Made by a program: the position numbers and the translations under genes. Below, piece after piece: positions 24,377 through 33,878 of a stretch of 64,000 nucleotides of DNA (within the stretch, counting starts at the first letter, position 1; each line of letters opens with the position of its first letter). Source of the stretch: Chromatiaceae bacterium (GTDB taxonomy: Bacteria; Pseudomonadota; Gammaproteobacteria; Chromatiales; Chromatiaceae); contig JACKMK010000002.1 of assembly GCA_024235395.1 (NCBI GenBank), positions 372,001 through 436,000 of the forward strand, read 5' to 3'. The notes beneath the pieces are model-generated. The model searched no databases and was not told the DNA's origin. It saw only the letters and a list, made by a program, of their open reading frames with translations.

Positions 24377-25549
24377 ATGGCCTGGAACGAACCGGGTGGC
24401 GGGAACCGCGACCCTTGGGGCAACAAGGGCGGTGACCAGGGTCCTCCGGACCTCGACGAAGTGGTCCGCAAGCTACAGGAAAAGATGGGTGGCCTGTTCG
24501 GCGGCAAACGGCGTGGCGGCGGCGGCAACGGCGAAAGCAGCGGTGGCGGCTCCGGGGCGAGCAAGAAGGGCATCGGACTGATCGTCGGCCTGGTCGTGCT
24601 GGTGGTGCTGGGCATGGAGTCGTTCTACATCGTCCAGCCGGCCGAGCGCGGCGTGGTCAAGCGCTTTGGGGCCTACCACATCGTCACGGCGCCGGGACCA
24701 CACCTGAAGCTGCCGTTCATCGACACCGTGGACGTGGTCAACGTCGACCAGGTGAACAAGTTCCAGCATCGGGCGCAGATGCTGACCAAGGACGAAAACA
24801 TCGCCGATGTCACGCTCGAGGTGCAGTTCCGCATCCAGGATGCGGCCGACTTCCTGTTCCAGGACGCCGATCCGGGTGCGACCATCCACGGTGCGATGGA
24901 GTCTAGCCTGCGCGAGGTGATCGGCAAGAGCCGCCTGGATGACATCATTACCGAGAACCGCAGCGCAATCGCGATCGCGGTCCAGCAGGGCACCCAGGCA
25001 CTGCTGGATCTGTATCGCACCGGTCTGATCGTTACCAACGTGAACATTCAGCGCGCCGAGGCACCGGAAGCGGTGGCCGAGGCCTTTGCCGACGCGATCC
25101 GCGCCCGCGAGGACAAGGAACGCCTGCAGAATCAGGCCGAGACCTATGCCAACGACGTGGTGCCGCGTGCCCGCGGTGAGGCGGCGCGACTGGTCGAAGA
25201 CGCCAAGGGCTACAAGGCACGCGTGATCGCCGAGGCCGAGGGTGAGTCGCAGCGTTTCCTGGCGTTGCTGCGCGAGTATGAAAAGGCACCCGCGGTGACC
25301 CGTGAGCGCCTGTACCTCGAGACCATGCAGGACGTGCTGAGAAATACCGGCAAGGTGTTGCTGGATGTGAAGGAAGGCAGCAATCTGACCTATCTTCCGC
25401 TCGACCGGATGATCCAGCCGGGGACTCGCCAGACCGAGTTCAAGGCTCCCGAATCGCCGCGCATCGCACTGCCTTCGACGGGCGATTCGCGCAACTTGGG
25501 TTCGAGCAGCGATCGGCGCAGTTTTGACCGCACGCGGAGGGAACGTTAA
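24377..25549 (+). CDS. hflK: FtsH modulator HflK
   Basis: Membrane-anchored SPFH/band-7 protein forming the HflKC complex around FtsH. A 390-residue protein: a glycine-rich N-terminal tail (PGGGNRDPWGNKGGDQG), one transmembrane helix (about residues 60-80, GLIVGLVVLVVLGMESFYIV), the SPFH domain, and a long helical region rich in E, A and R. The stop overlaps the hflC start by one base (TAATG). Confidence 0.97.
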   Translation: MAWNEPGGGNRDPWGNKGGDQGPPDLDEVVRKLQEKMGGLFGGKRRGGGGNGESSGGGSGASKKGIGLIVGLVVLVVLGMESFYIVQPAERGVVKRFGAYHIVTAPGPHLKLPFIDTVDVVNVDQVNKFQHRAQMLTKDENIADVTLEVQFRIQDAADFLFQDADPGATIHGAMESSLREVIGKSRLDDIITENRSAIAIAVQQGTQALLDLYRTGLIVTNVNIQRAEAPEAVAEAFADAIRAREDKERLQNQAETYANDVVPRARGEAARLVEDAKGYKARVIAEAEGESQRFLALLREYEKAPAVTRERLYLETMQDVLRNTGKVLLDVKEGSNLTYLPLDRMIQPGTRQTEFKAPESPRIALPSTGDSRNLGSSSDRRSFDRTRRER

Positions 25550-26418
25550 TGAACGCCGGTAAAGGTTTGTTCGCACTGGTGCTGATAGGCGTGCTGGCGG
25601 TGGTCGGCAGTTCATCGCTGTTCGTCGTACAGGAGCAGCAGTTGGCGTTGTTGCTGCGCCTCGGTGAGATCGTCGATGCCGATTTCAAACCCGGCCTGCA
25701 TTTCAAGGTCCCGCTGATCCAGGATGTCGTTAAATTCGACAAGCGCATCCAGACCCTGGATGCCAATCCCGAGCGTTTCCTGACGATCGAGAAGAAATTC
25801 GTCGTCGTGAACTCGTACGCCAAATGGCGCATCTCGGATGTCGCGCAGTTCTACCGTTCGACCCGGGGCAGTGCGGACGCCACCTCGCGCCTGCTGTCGG
25901 CGCGGATCAATGCGGCGCTGCGTGACGAATTCGGCAAGCGTACCGTGCAGGAGGTGGTCTCCGGCGAACGCACCGAGATCATGGCGACGCTGGCCAGGAA
26001 TGCCAACGAACAGGCGGCCGACCTCGGGGTCGAGATCGTCGACGTGCGGGTCAAGCAGATCGACTTCTCCGAGGACATCAGCGAAAACATCTACGAGCGT
26101 ATGCGCACCGAACGGCATCGTGTGGCCGCCGAACTGCGTGCCCAGGGCGCCGAGGCGGCCGAGCGCATACAGGCCGACGCCGATCGCCAGCGTATCGAGA
26201 TCGTCGCCGATGCCTATCGCCAGGCTGAACTCCTGCGCGGTGAGGGTGACGCCGGAGCGGCCGACATCTACGCCAAGGCGTTTGCGCAGAACGGCGAGTT
26301 CTACAGCTTCTGGCGGAGCCTGACAGCCTATCGGGACGTCTTTTCCGACGGTGGCAGCATGATGGTGCTGGATCCGGATTCGGAGTTTTTCCGCTACTTC
26401 AAGTCCGAGGGCAAGTAA
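25549..26418 (+). CDS. hflC: FtsH modulator HflC
   Basis: Partner of HflK, 289 residues: an N-terminal signal anchor (LFALVLIGVLAVVGSSSLFVV), the SPFH domain (FVVVNSYAKWRI, LLSARINAALRDEFGKR) and a C-terminal helical region (RVAAELRAQGAEAAERIQADADRQ). Overlaps hflK by one base. A terminator-like hairpin follows 140 bp downstream. Confidence 0.97.
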   Translation: MNAGKGLFALVLIGVLAVVGSSSLFVVQEQQLALLLRLGEIVDADFKPGLHFKVPLIQDVVKFDKRIQTLDANPERFLTIEKKFVVVNSYAKWRISDVAQFYRSTRGSADATSRLLSARINAALRDEFGKRTVQEVVSGERTEIMATLARNANEQAADLGVEIVDVRVKQIDFSEDISENIYERMRTERHRVAAELRAQGAEAAERIQADADRQRIEIVADAYRQAELLRGEGDAGAADIYAKAFAQNGEFYSFWRSLTAYRDVFSDGGSMMVLDPDSEFFRYFKSEGK

Positions 26419-26557
26419 CCCCACTCGTCGTCCGACGCGGCCCGGTCGTCCGGCCGGGCCGCCGTTAAATGGACAAGGTGAGGGTGATCTGGGAAAATTC
26501 GCGCCGTTTGGCGCTTCCCGGCGGAGTCGGTGCGCGCCGCTGGATCAACCGAGCGAG

Positions 26558-26582
26558 GCCGGGTCATGACCCCGGCTTTTTT
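26558..26582 (+). terminator. Intrinsic terminator after hflC
   Basis: GCCGGG-TCATGAC-CCCGGC forms a 6-bp GC stem followed by six T. It ends 12 bases before the DUF2065 start codon, so either the DUF2065-hisZ-purA genes have a promoter inside this hairpin region or they depend on read-through. Confidence 0.75.
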
Positions 26583-26594
26583 GTGGACGCGGCG

Positions 26595-26780
26595 ATGTGG
26601 CAGGACCTTTGGGCGGCATTGGCATTGATGCTGGTACTGGAAGGCATTCTGCCGTTCGCCAGTCCGCGCAGCTTCCGCAATATGCTGCGGCTGGCCGGTG
26701 AGATGGATGACAGGACACTGCGTAACAGCGGCCTGTTCACGATGCTTGCCGGGCTGGTGCTGCTGTACCTGGTGAGATAA
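26595..26780 (+). CDS. DUF2065 (YjeT-like) small membrane protein
   Basis: A 61-residue protein with two hydrophobic segments (WAALALMLVLEGILPF and LFTMLAGLVLLYLV). The sequence LEGILPFASPRSFR is diagnostic of DUF2065/YjeT, which sits between hflC and purA or hisZ in many gammaproteobacteria. Start chosen at the ATG at 26595 because the family begins MWQDLW; the in-frame upstream sequence includes the terminator. Function unknown. Confidence 0.87.
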   Translation: MWQDLWAALALMLVLEGILPFASPRSFRNMLRLAGEMDDRTLRNSGLFTMLAGLVLLYLVR

Positions 26781-26783
26781 AGA

Positions 26784-27968
26784 GTGAACCAAGACACCAC
26801 CTGGCTGTTGCCGGAGGGCATCGACGAACTGTTGCCGGCCCAGGCGCGTACCCTCGAGCAGCTGCGGCGCGCGCTGCTCGACTGCTACCGCGGCTGGGGC
26901 TATCAGCTGGTGATCACGCCGTTCATCGAGTTCCTCGATTCGCTGTTGACCGGTACCGGCAAGGACCTTGACCTGCAGACCTTCAAGCTGACCGACCAGG
27001 TCAGCGGGCGGCAACTCGGGCTGCGTGCCGACATCACGCCGCAGGCGGCGCGGATCGACGCTCACCGGCTACGGCACGACGCACCGACCCGTTTGTGTTA
27101 CATCGGCAGCGTGCTGCGCACCCGGGGCGACGGTTTCTCCGGTTCCCGCAGTCCGTTGCAGATCGGGGCCGAGCTGTACGGCCATGCCGGCGTCGAGAGC
27201 GATGTCGAGATCGTGTGCCTGATGATGGAGACGCTGCGCGTCGCCGGGCTCGAACAGATCTACCTGGACCTCGGTCATGTCGGTATCTACCGCGAACTGG
27301 CAAGGGCCGCCGGCCTGAGCGCGCGTCAGGAGGCCGCGTTGTTCGATGCCCTGCAACGCAAGGCGAGCGCTGAGATCGAGGCGCTGGTCGACGGCTTCGA
27401 CCAGCCGCCGGCAATGCGCGACATGTTGATCGCGCTGGCCACGCTGAACGGCGACGACGAGGTGCTGCCGCGGGCGCGCGCGATACTCGCAGCGGCACCG
27501 CCGGCAGTGACCAGCGCCATCGACTACGTCGAAGCGGTCGCCGCGCAGCTGCGCCGCTTCCAACCCGACCTGCAGGTGCACTTCGACCTGGCGGAACTGC
27601 GCGCCTACCACTACCAGACGGGCGTGGTGTTTGCGGCCTTCGTGCCCGGTGAGGGTCAGGAGGTCGCGCGCGGTGGGCGTTACGATCAGATTGGCGAGGT
27701 GTTCGGCCGGGCGCGCCCGGCGACCGGTTTCAGTGCCGACCTCAAGACCCTGATGCGCCTCGGCAGCCATGTACCGCGGCCGCTCGTCGACGCGGTGCTG
27801 GCACCGGCCGATCCGGCGCCGGAACTGACTGCACGGATCGCCGAACTGCGTGCCGAGGGTCGCGTGGTGATCCGCGAACTGCCAGGGCAGGCCGGCGATG
27901 CGGCGCAGATGGGCTGTGCATACCGTTTAGTGAAACAGGCCGGGGGTTGGGACGTCGTCCCGCTCTAG
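26784..27968 (+). CDS. hisZ: ATP phosphoribosyltransferase regulatory subunit
   Basis: Catalytically inactive HisRS paralogue that pairs with short-form HisG in the first step of histidine synthesis. A 394-residue protein: LLPEGIDELLPAQARTLEQLRR, the class II motif 2-like segment (CYIGSVLRTRGDGFSGSRSP) and GGRYDQIGEVFGRARPATGFS. It starts with GTG three bases after the DUF2065 stop. Usually precedes purA in this group, as here; the anticodon-binding domain of a true HisRS is lacking. Confidence 0.96.
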   Translation: MNQDTTWLLPEGIDELLPAQARTLEQLRRALLDCYRGWGYQLVITPFIEFLDSLLTGTGKDLDLQTFKLTDQVSGRQLGLRADITPQAARIDAHRLRHDAPTRLCYIGSVLRTRGDGFSGSRSPLQIGAELYGHAGVESDVEIVCLMMETLRVAGLEQIYLDLGHVGIYRELARAAGLSARQEAALFDALQRKASAEIEALVDGFDQPPAMRDMLIALATLNGDDEVLPRARAILAAAPPAVTSAIDYVEAVAAQLRRFQPDLQVHFDLAELRAYHYQTGVVFAAFVPGEGQEVARGGRYDQIGEVFGRARPATGFSADLKTLMRLGSHVPRPLVDAVLAPADPAPELTARIAELRAEGRVVIRELPGQAGDAAQMGCAYRLVKQAGGWDVVPL

Positions 27969-27993
27969 CCGCGAACCGAGAAGAGATCATGTA

Positions 27994-29286
27994 ATGGGCA
28001 GGAATGTAGTTGTCATTGGCACCCAGTGGGGCGACGAGGGCAAGGGCAAGGTCGTCGATCTGCTGACCGACAAGGCCGACGCCGTGGTGCGCTTCCAGGG
28101 TGGCCACAACGCCGGTCACACGCTGGTGATTCAGGGCCGCAAGACGGTGCTGCACCTGATTCCGTCCGGCATCCTGCGTGACAACGTCCGCTGCCTGATC
28201 GGCAACGGTGTGGTGCTGTCACCGAGCGCGTTGCTCGAAGAGATCGACATGCTCGAAGCCGGCGGTGTCGACGCTCGCGCTCGCATGGGCATCAGCGAGT
28301 CGTGTCCGGTGATCCTGCCGTATCACATCACGCTCGATCAGGCGCGTGAAGCGGCGCGTGGCAGCAAGGCGATCGGCACGACCGGGCGCGGCATCGGTCC
28401 TTGCTACGAGGACAAGGTATCGCGGCGCGGTATCCGGCTCGGCGAGATGCTCGACCCGGAGCACTTCAAGGAGCGTCTGCGTGAGGTGATGGAGTATCAC
28501 AACTTCGCGCTCGAGCACTATTTCAAGTACGAGACGGTCGATTATCAGAAGGTGCTGGACGAGGCGCTTGCGCAGGCCGAGCAGATCCGTCCGATGATCG
28601 AAGACGTGCCCGGCACCCTGCACCGTCTGCGTCGCCAGGGCCGCAGCGTGATGTTCGAAGGTGCGCAGGGCGCCTTGCTGGACATCGACCACGGTACCTA
28701 CCCCTATGTCACCTCGTCGAACACCACGGCGGGTGGCGCCGCGACCGGCAGCGGAGTCGGTCCGCGTGATTTCGACTACGTACTGGGCATCGTCAAGGCG
28801 TACACGACGCGTGTCGGTGCCGGTCCGTTTCCGACCGAACTGTTCGACGACGCCGGTGATCACCTCGGCGAGAAGGGTCACGAGTTTGGCGCGACCACCG
28901 GTCGCAAGCGTCGTTGCGGCTGGCTCGACACGGTCGCGCTCAGGCGTTCACTGCAGATCAACAGCGTGACCGGGATGTGTATCACCAAGCTGGACGTGCT
29001 CGACGGACTCGACACGGTCAAGATCTGCGTCGCCTACAAGCTCGATGGTCGCGAGGTCGACACGCCACCGGTCGGTGCGGACCGGTTTGCGCAGTGCGAG
29101 CCGGTGTTCATCGAAGTGCCGGGCTGGAAGGAGTCGACCGTCGGCGCGAAGTCGCGCGACGCGCTGCCCGAAGCCGCGCGCAGCTACCTGCGCAAGGTCG
29201 AAGAGCTGTGTGAGACACCGGTCGACATCATCTCGACTGGGCCGGATCGCGACGAGACGATCGTGCTGCGGCATCCGTTCGAGTAG
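27994..29286 (+). CDS. purA: Adenylosuccinate synthetase
   Basis: Converts IMP and aspartate to adenylosuccinate using GTP. The 430-residue protein carries the N-terminal loop GTQWGDEGKGKVVDLL, GGHNAGHTLV, GIGPCYEDKVSRRGIRLGE and the C-terminal SVTGMCITKLDVLDGLD. The ATG at 27994 is 25 bp after hisZ. Converges on a chemoreceptor gene. Confidence 0.98.
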   Translation: MGRNVVVIGTQWGDEGKGKVVDLLTDKADAVVRFQGGHNAGHTLVIQGRKTVLHLIPSGILRDNVRCLIGNGVVLSPSALLEEIDMLEAGGVDARARMGISESCPVILPYHITLDQAREAARGSKAIGTTGRGIGPCYEDKVSRRGIRLGEMLDPEHFKERLREVMEYHNFALEHYFKYETVDYQKVLDEALAQAEQIRPMIEDVPGTLHRLRRQGRSVMFEGAQGALLDIDHGTYPYVTSSNTTAGGAATGSGVGPRDFDYVLGIVKAYTTRVGAGPFPTELFDDAGDHLGEKGHEFGATTGRKRRCGWLDTVALRRSLQINSVTGMCITKLDVLDGLDTVKICVAYKLDGREVDTPPVGADRFAQCEPVFIEVPGWKESTVGAKSRDALPEAARSYLRKVEELCETPVDIISTGPDRDETIVLRHPFE

Positions 29287-29366
29287 GTCTCGGCCCGACA
29301 CACACCAGCGGTCTGCTCGATCGCGGGGAGTTGGCGCTATTCTGAAGGGTGCCGCGCCGCCGGTAT

Positions 29367-31763
29367 TCAGGCGGTCGACTGCCGTCCGGGGTCGGAAGTG
29401 ATCTGCGATTCCAACCGGTCGAGCTGGCCCACGATCTCGTTGGACAGCGTCGCCAGCTCGCCGAAGCGCTGTTCGGCCCCCGCGTCGTCGTGGTGGTGCT
29501 GGCAGTCGATGATCTCTCCGATCAGCGCATGCAGACGCTCGTGCGGTGCTTCGATCTTGCGCATCTCCGGCAGGTTGCCGTACTTCCTCAGCCCTTCGCC
29601 GTAGTACCACTTGCCGAGTACACACTCGCGATGCGAGACGACCTCCTGGGCCTGCAATGAACCCTTGCCATCCAGGAAGTTGCGTACCCTTGCGCGCCAA
29701 GCGAGGTGAGCGCTCTTCGCCTTTTCGAAATCGAGCTCTGCGCTGTCGATCTTGAATCGGCTGACCAGCTTCTGCAGGTCGGCGATCTGATCGCCCAGCT
29801 GAACGGCCGCTTCGCGGACGTGCGCGGCCTCTTCGGTGTTGTCCCTGCCGGCTGCGTTGACCTGGTGGACCGCGGAGTGAATGTTTTCCGCCACCGCGCG
29901 CTGCTGCTCGACCGCGGTGGCGATCTGCTCGTTGAGCTCGCTGATCGTCCTCACGGCATCTTCGATCCCGCTGAGCGCCCCGATCGCTTCGCGCGCCTGG
30001 TTGGTGTTCGACTCCGCCATATCGCGGCCTTCGGTCATCAGATGAACGGCCTCGGTGGCGCTGCTGCCGAGCCGGGCGATCATGTCGCTGATCTCTTCGG
30101 TCGACTGATGGGTGCGGTTGGCGAGTGTCCGAACCTCGTCGGCCACCACCGCGAAACCGCGGCCGCTCTCACCCGCGCGTGCCGCTTCGATCGCCGCGTT
30201 GAGCGCCAACAGGTTGGTCTGCTCGGCGATGCTGCGAATCACGTCGATCACGCCGCGAATGGATTGCGCGTCCGTGTCCAGGCGTTGCATGAGTTCGGAG
30301 GCGCCTGTCAGGCGGCCGGCAAGGTTCTCGATCCCGTCGGCCGCCTGATTGACGATTCTCTTCCCGTTGCTGGCCCGCTCGAAAGCCGTCTTTGCGGCCT
30401 CGTCGGCATGCGTGGCGCTCTGCGCGACCTCGGCGACCGATGCCGACATCTCGGTGATCGCCGTGGCAACCTGGTCGGTTTCCTTCTGCTGCCGGCCTAT
30501 ACGTTCTGCGATACGGCTGATTGCGTCGTTGGTGGAAGCGACACTGCCGATCACCCCACTGGTCGTGCGGGCGGTCTGGCTGATCACCTCTTGTATGTAG
30601 GCGACGAATTTGTTGAAGCCGCCGGCCAGCGTGCTGAGTTCGTCGCGGCCGGTCTCTGCCAGGCGTCGCGTCAGGTCGCCTTCACCGTCTGCGACCTTGG
30701 CCATGGCGTTGCTCGCCGCGCATATCGGCATCGCAATCGAGCGCGTGATCAATACCGCGATGACGATGCCGGCGAGCAGGCCGATCGCGGCCACCAGGGT
30801 CGACAGGTGTGTCGCATCTTCCGCGTCTTCGAGCATCGCCTGGCTGGCGCCCGCCGTCTGACGTTCCTCCGCGTCGACCAGTTCATCGAGACGTGCCTCT
30901 ATCCCGTTCAGCAGCGGCAGCACATCGTGCCGCAGCAACCAGGCATCGGTGCGCCAGCGCTCCGAGCCGTGAATCTCGAGTAGCTTCGAGACGTCGCGAT
31001 CCAGCCCTTCGGCATCCTTGAGCAGGCTCGACAGGTATTCCTCTTGCTCGAACGTCAGCTTGCTGGGCCAGCCACCGATCTGTTCGAGCAGCTCGTGCGT
31101 ACGCGTCATGTACAGCAAGGTGTTCTGTTTCTGCCCCTCGGCGCGAAACGCCAGGTACCCGCGCAGGCCGCGCATCAGGTTGCTCAGCGCGTCGCGCAGG
31201 TCCGAATAGACGCCCAGGCGTTCGGCCTGTGTGTCATCGGCTTCCCCGTCGGCAATCTCGGAACGCAACATCTCGGCGGCTTGTTGCGTCATGCGCAACG
31301 TCACCGGGTTGATGTGGGCATTCGCGTAGGCCACACCCGGATAGTTGGCCTCCTGGTCTGATCCGAGCTTGATGATCTGATCGCCCAACGTCTGAAACCT
31401 GGAGATGTCCGCAGACAGTCCGCGCAGTACAGACAGGGTTTCCGGATTGCCTGTCGAGAGCGTTTCGTCCGACTCGATACTGTGCACCGCGGAAACCGTA
31501 AGTTTGGAGAATGCCTGCGCAAGCTCGAGTTCGCCGGTCGACGCAAAGAACCCCAGCTGGCTCGCCGCGGCACGCAGCTTGGTATTGATGTCCTTCATCG
31601 CCAGCGCACGCGGCTGCCGGACTTCAACGACGTCCTGAATCGTCTCGTTGACGCCGTGAAAGCTCAGGTACTGCATCCCCGCGACCGTCGCGAGCAGCAC
31701 GAAAGACACCAGGAAGCCGACTATCACACGAAAGCGGATCGTGACATTTCTCATCAGGTCCAT
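29367..31763 (-). CDS. Membrane methyl-accepting chemotaxis protein with CZB domain
   Basis: A 798-residue chemoreceptor: a short cytoplasmic start (MDLMRNVTIRFR), TM1 (about 12-32), a large periplasmic sensor of about 300 residues with two helical segments, TM2 (STLVAAIGLLAGIVIAVLI), HAMP, the signalling domain with the hairpin tip AEQTNLLALNAAIEAARAGE, and a C-terminal CZB domain (HLAWRARVRNFLDG, SHRECVLGKWYY, PHERLH). The CZB histidines and cysteine are the zinc ligands known from this family, so zinc- or hypochlorite-type sensing is possible. Start chosen at the first of two nearby ATGs; the frame is open further upstream. Downstream of a soluble CZB chemoreceptor. Confidence 0.93.
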   Translation of the reverse strand: MDLMRNVTIRFRVIVGFLVSFVLLATVAGMQYLSFHGVNETIQDVVEVRQPRALAMKDINTKLRAAASQLGFFASTGELELAQAFSKLTVSAVHSIESDETLSTGNPETLSVLRGLSADISRFQTLGDQIIKLGSDQEANYPGVAYANAHINPVTLRMTQQAAEMLRSEIADGEADDTQAERLGVYSDLRDALSNLMRGLRGYLAFRAEGQKQNTLLYMTRTHELLEQIGGWPSKLTFEQEEYLSSLLKDAEGLDRDVSKLLEIHGSERWRTDAWLLRHDVLPLLNGIEARLDELVDAEERQTAGASQAMLEDAEDATHLSTLVAAIGLLAGIVIAVLITRSIAMPICAASNAMAKVADGEGDLTRRLAETGRDELSTLAGGFNKFVAYIQEVISQTARTTSGVIGSVASTNDAISRIAERIGRQQKETDQVATAITEMSASVAEVAQSATHADEAAKTAFERASNGKRIVNQAADGIENLAGRLTGASELMQRLDTDAQSIRGVIDVIRSIAEQTNLLALNAAIEAARAGESGRGFAVVADEVRTLANRTHQSTEEISDMIARLGSSATEAVHLMTEGRDMAESNTNQAREAIGALSGIEDAVRTISELNEQIATAVEQQRAVAENIHSAVHQVNAAGRDNTEEAAHVREAAVQLGDQIADLQKLVSRFKIDSAELDFEKAKSAHLAWRARVRNFLDGKGSLQAQEVVSHRECVLGKWYYGEGLRKYGNLPEMRKIEAPHERLHALIGEIIDCQHHHDDAGAEQRFGELATLSNEIVGQLDRLESQITSDPGRQSTA

Positions 31764-31900
31764 AACATGCTCTTCGCAGGTGTGTGGCTTCCAAGCGGCT
31801 CTGGAAAGGTGCCGCAGGGTCCATCTGTGCGGCAACGACAGCGTGATCGCCAGATCGTCGGGTCAGCGCTGTTTCAGGTGTGTCTTTGTCCGGGGCGGCT

Positions 31901-33034
31901 TCAATTTCCCGAAGGCCGTTCGTCTTCCCAATCCCAGCGCTCGCTGTCGTCGCGGATCTGGTCGAGATGACGGAACACATCGACGCTGGCGGTCTCCATC
32001 GCCTGGATGGCTTTCATCAATGCCGCGTAGTCGAGCTCCGCGTTGTCGATCAGCGCAAACACGTCCTTGGTGCTGGCATGTACCTTCTCGTGCGGCGTCT
32101 CCAGCCCGGCGTAGTGGCGCGACGACGAGAAGAACTCCTTGCCTTCGCCCTCGTAATACCATTTGCCGAGACGGCAGTTATGGTGGTTGACGAACTGAAA
32201 GACCGGTTCGCGCTGGTTCACCGAAAGGTAGGTATTGACCTTCCATACGACGTGATCGAGCTTTGCCAGGCTGACGAACACGCTGTCCGCCATCTTGCCG
32301 ATGTTGGAAAAAGACCCCGTCACGTAGCGATACATGCCGTCCAGGCGGCCCTTGAATTCAGTGGCCTCGGCGTCGAGCGATTCGGCGCGCTGCACCAGGT
32401 TGTCGAATGCTTTGCCGACTCGGCCCACGTTATGTTGCAGCTCCTGTATCACGCCGTCCGTCTCGACGATCGCCTTCTGCGTGCGGTCGGCGAGGCTGCG
32501 GACCTCGTCGGCAACCACCGCGAACCCACGCCCGTGCTCGCCGGCGCGCGCCGCTTCGATGGCCGCGTTCAGCGCCAGAAGATTGGTCTGCTCGGCGATC
32601 CCGCGAATCAGGGACAGCACGCTGCTGATCTGGCCGGCCCTTGTGGTCATCTCCTGCACCGAAGTGCCGGATTCGACCGACAGGCTCGCCAAACCGGTCA
32701 ACTCTTGGGATATCTGATCGCTGTTTCCTGCCAACAGCGCGAAGTCCTTGCGGATGGTGTCGGCGCATTCGAGGGTCGATTTGACCGATTCGACGGACCC
32801 CGCCAACGCGCCCTGGATATCGGAAAGTGCGCTCTTCAGTGAACCGTTCTGCAGCGTCATCAGCTCATTGAGCTGGCCCTCTCGTCGGCCTTCGAGTGCC
32901 GCGTGCGCCGCGTTTTGCTGCTCGGCCGCGACCAGGTCCGCGCGTGCCGCTGCCAGTTCCGCCTCCAGCGTCGTCACCCTCTCGCGCAGTTGGTCCATTT
33001 CCCGCGCGCCGCCACGTTTGCCGAACAGTTGCAT
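31901..33034 (-). CDS. Soluble chemoreceptor with CZB domain
   Basis: A 377-residue cytoplasmic chemoreceptor without membrane segments. It begins with a predicted coiled coil (REMDQLRERVTTLEAELAAARADLVAAEQQ), then a shortened MCP signalling domain with the conserved hairpin tip (AEQTNLLALNAAIEAARAGEHGRGFAVVADEVRSLA), then a CZB domain (LDHVVWKVNTYLS, HHNCRLGKWYYEGEG, PHEKVH). AAAGG precedes the ATG at 33032-33034. The two CZB receptors are adjacent on the same strand, 137 bp apart, suggesting they report on the same ligand from outside and inside. Confidence 0.92.
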   Translation of the reverse strand: MQLFGKRGGAREMDQLRERVTTLEAELAAARADLVAAEQQNAAHAALEGRREGQLNELMTLQNGSLKSALSDIQGALAGSVESVKSTLECADTIRKDFALLAGNSDQISQELTGLASLSVESGTSVQEMTTRAGQISSVLSLIRGIAEQTNLLALNAAIEAARAGEHGRGFAVVADEVRSLADRTQKAIVETDGVIQELQHNVGRVGKAFDNLVQRAESLDAEATEFKGRLDGMYRYVTGSFSNIGKMADSVFVSLAKLDHVVWKVNTYLSVNQREPVFQFVNHHNCRLGKWYYEGEGKEFFSSSRHYAGLETPHEKVHASTKDVFALIDNAELDYAALMKAIQAMETASVDVFRHLDQIRDDSERWDWEDERPSGN

Positions 33035-33539
33035 GATCTTTGGCCTTTGAAGTCGGAATGACCCGGGTCCCGGCTGAAACCGGTGTTCACCGCCCCTGAC
33101 GTGCATTAACGGCGTGCCTTGGGACGACTTTAATCCACGTTATGATCAGGGGCATGCGGGTGGCGGCCCCCGACTTGGGAGACGCGGAGCCTGCTGTCAG
33201 GAAGGGGGGCGGTCGGCGCGGGGCATTGAGGCCATGTTCCCGGCGCCGCAGATGGCGAGGATGCCAGGGCGCCGCTGATCATGCGTCCGATGAGCGAAGG
33301 CCGGGTGCTACGGCAAGCAACCACACCGGGAACCACCGGGTGCCCTTCGCCGCTGTCGACCGGGTGCTACGTGAAAATCTAATCGTCGAAGGGGCGAATA
33401 GCGGATGCCGTCATCCCTGCGGCACCGCCATCGCGTCTGCCGGGGCTGCGAGATCCCGGGCGCCGCCAAGCCGTTGCGACGCGTATCGCCCGACGCGCAA
33501 TGGCGCCTTCGGACCTCAGCCCCGATCTGGTTGGTCGAG
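33035..33539. other. Spacer without a convincing gene
   Basis: About 505 bp between the soluble chemoreceptor and the entericidin-like gene. Open frames here have biased arginine-rich composition and no ribosome site. The chemoreceptor promoter must lie in its first part (AT-richer near 33120-33145). Nothing else recognised. Confidence 0.5.
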
Positions 33540-33695
33540 TTATTCCTTGACCTTTTCGCCGGCTTCCTCGACGGCTTTGCCCGCGGCTTCCATGTTGTCT
33601 CCGGTGTCCTTCTTCAGCCCCGACCAGGTGTCGCCACAACCGGCCAGTACCAGCGTGAACAGCGCGACGGTCGCGCCAACGATCAGTTTTTTCAT
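33540..33695 (-). CDS. Entericidin-like small lipoprotein
   Basis: A 51-residue protein: MKKLIVGATVALFTLVLAGC is a lipoprotein signal peptide with lipobox LAGC. The short mature part GDTWSGLKKDTGDNMEAAG followed by KAVEEAGEKVKE is charged and helical, as in EcnA/EcnB entericidins. AAGGA lies upstream of the ATG at 33693-33695. Usually an envelope-stress or stationary-phase protein; here it stands alone. Confidence 0.85.
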   Translation of the reverse strand: MKKLIVGATVALFTLVLAGCGDTWSGLKKDTGDNMEAAGKAVEEAGEKVKE

Positions 33696-33878
33696 CGTCC
33701 TTACCTTATTTGAATCCAATGTTTCGGTAGTACGCCCCGCAGGGTGGGACGGGCCGCCCAAGGCGTGCGGCCCGCGACGACGATCATAGCTGGAGAGCCG
33801 GAGAAAACAACACAATCGGCGCCGTGGCGGACGCACGCGCGCCGGGCGTCCGGCTTGGCGGGACGGCGTTCTGCGAGC

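Noticed and set aside
33142..33789. A 215-codon plus-strand frame opposite the entericidin-like gene
   Set aside because: Arginine/proline/serine-rich, no ribosome site, and the minus-strand lipoprotein is much more convincing.
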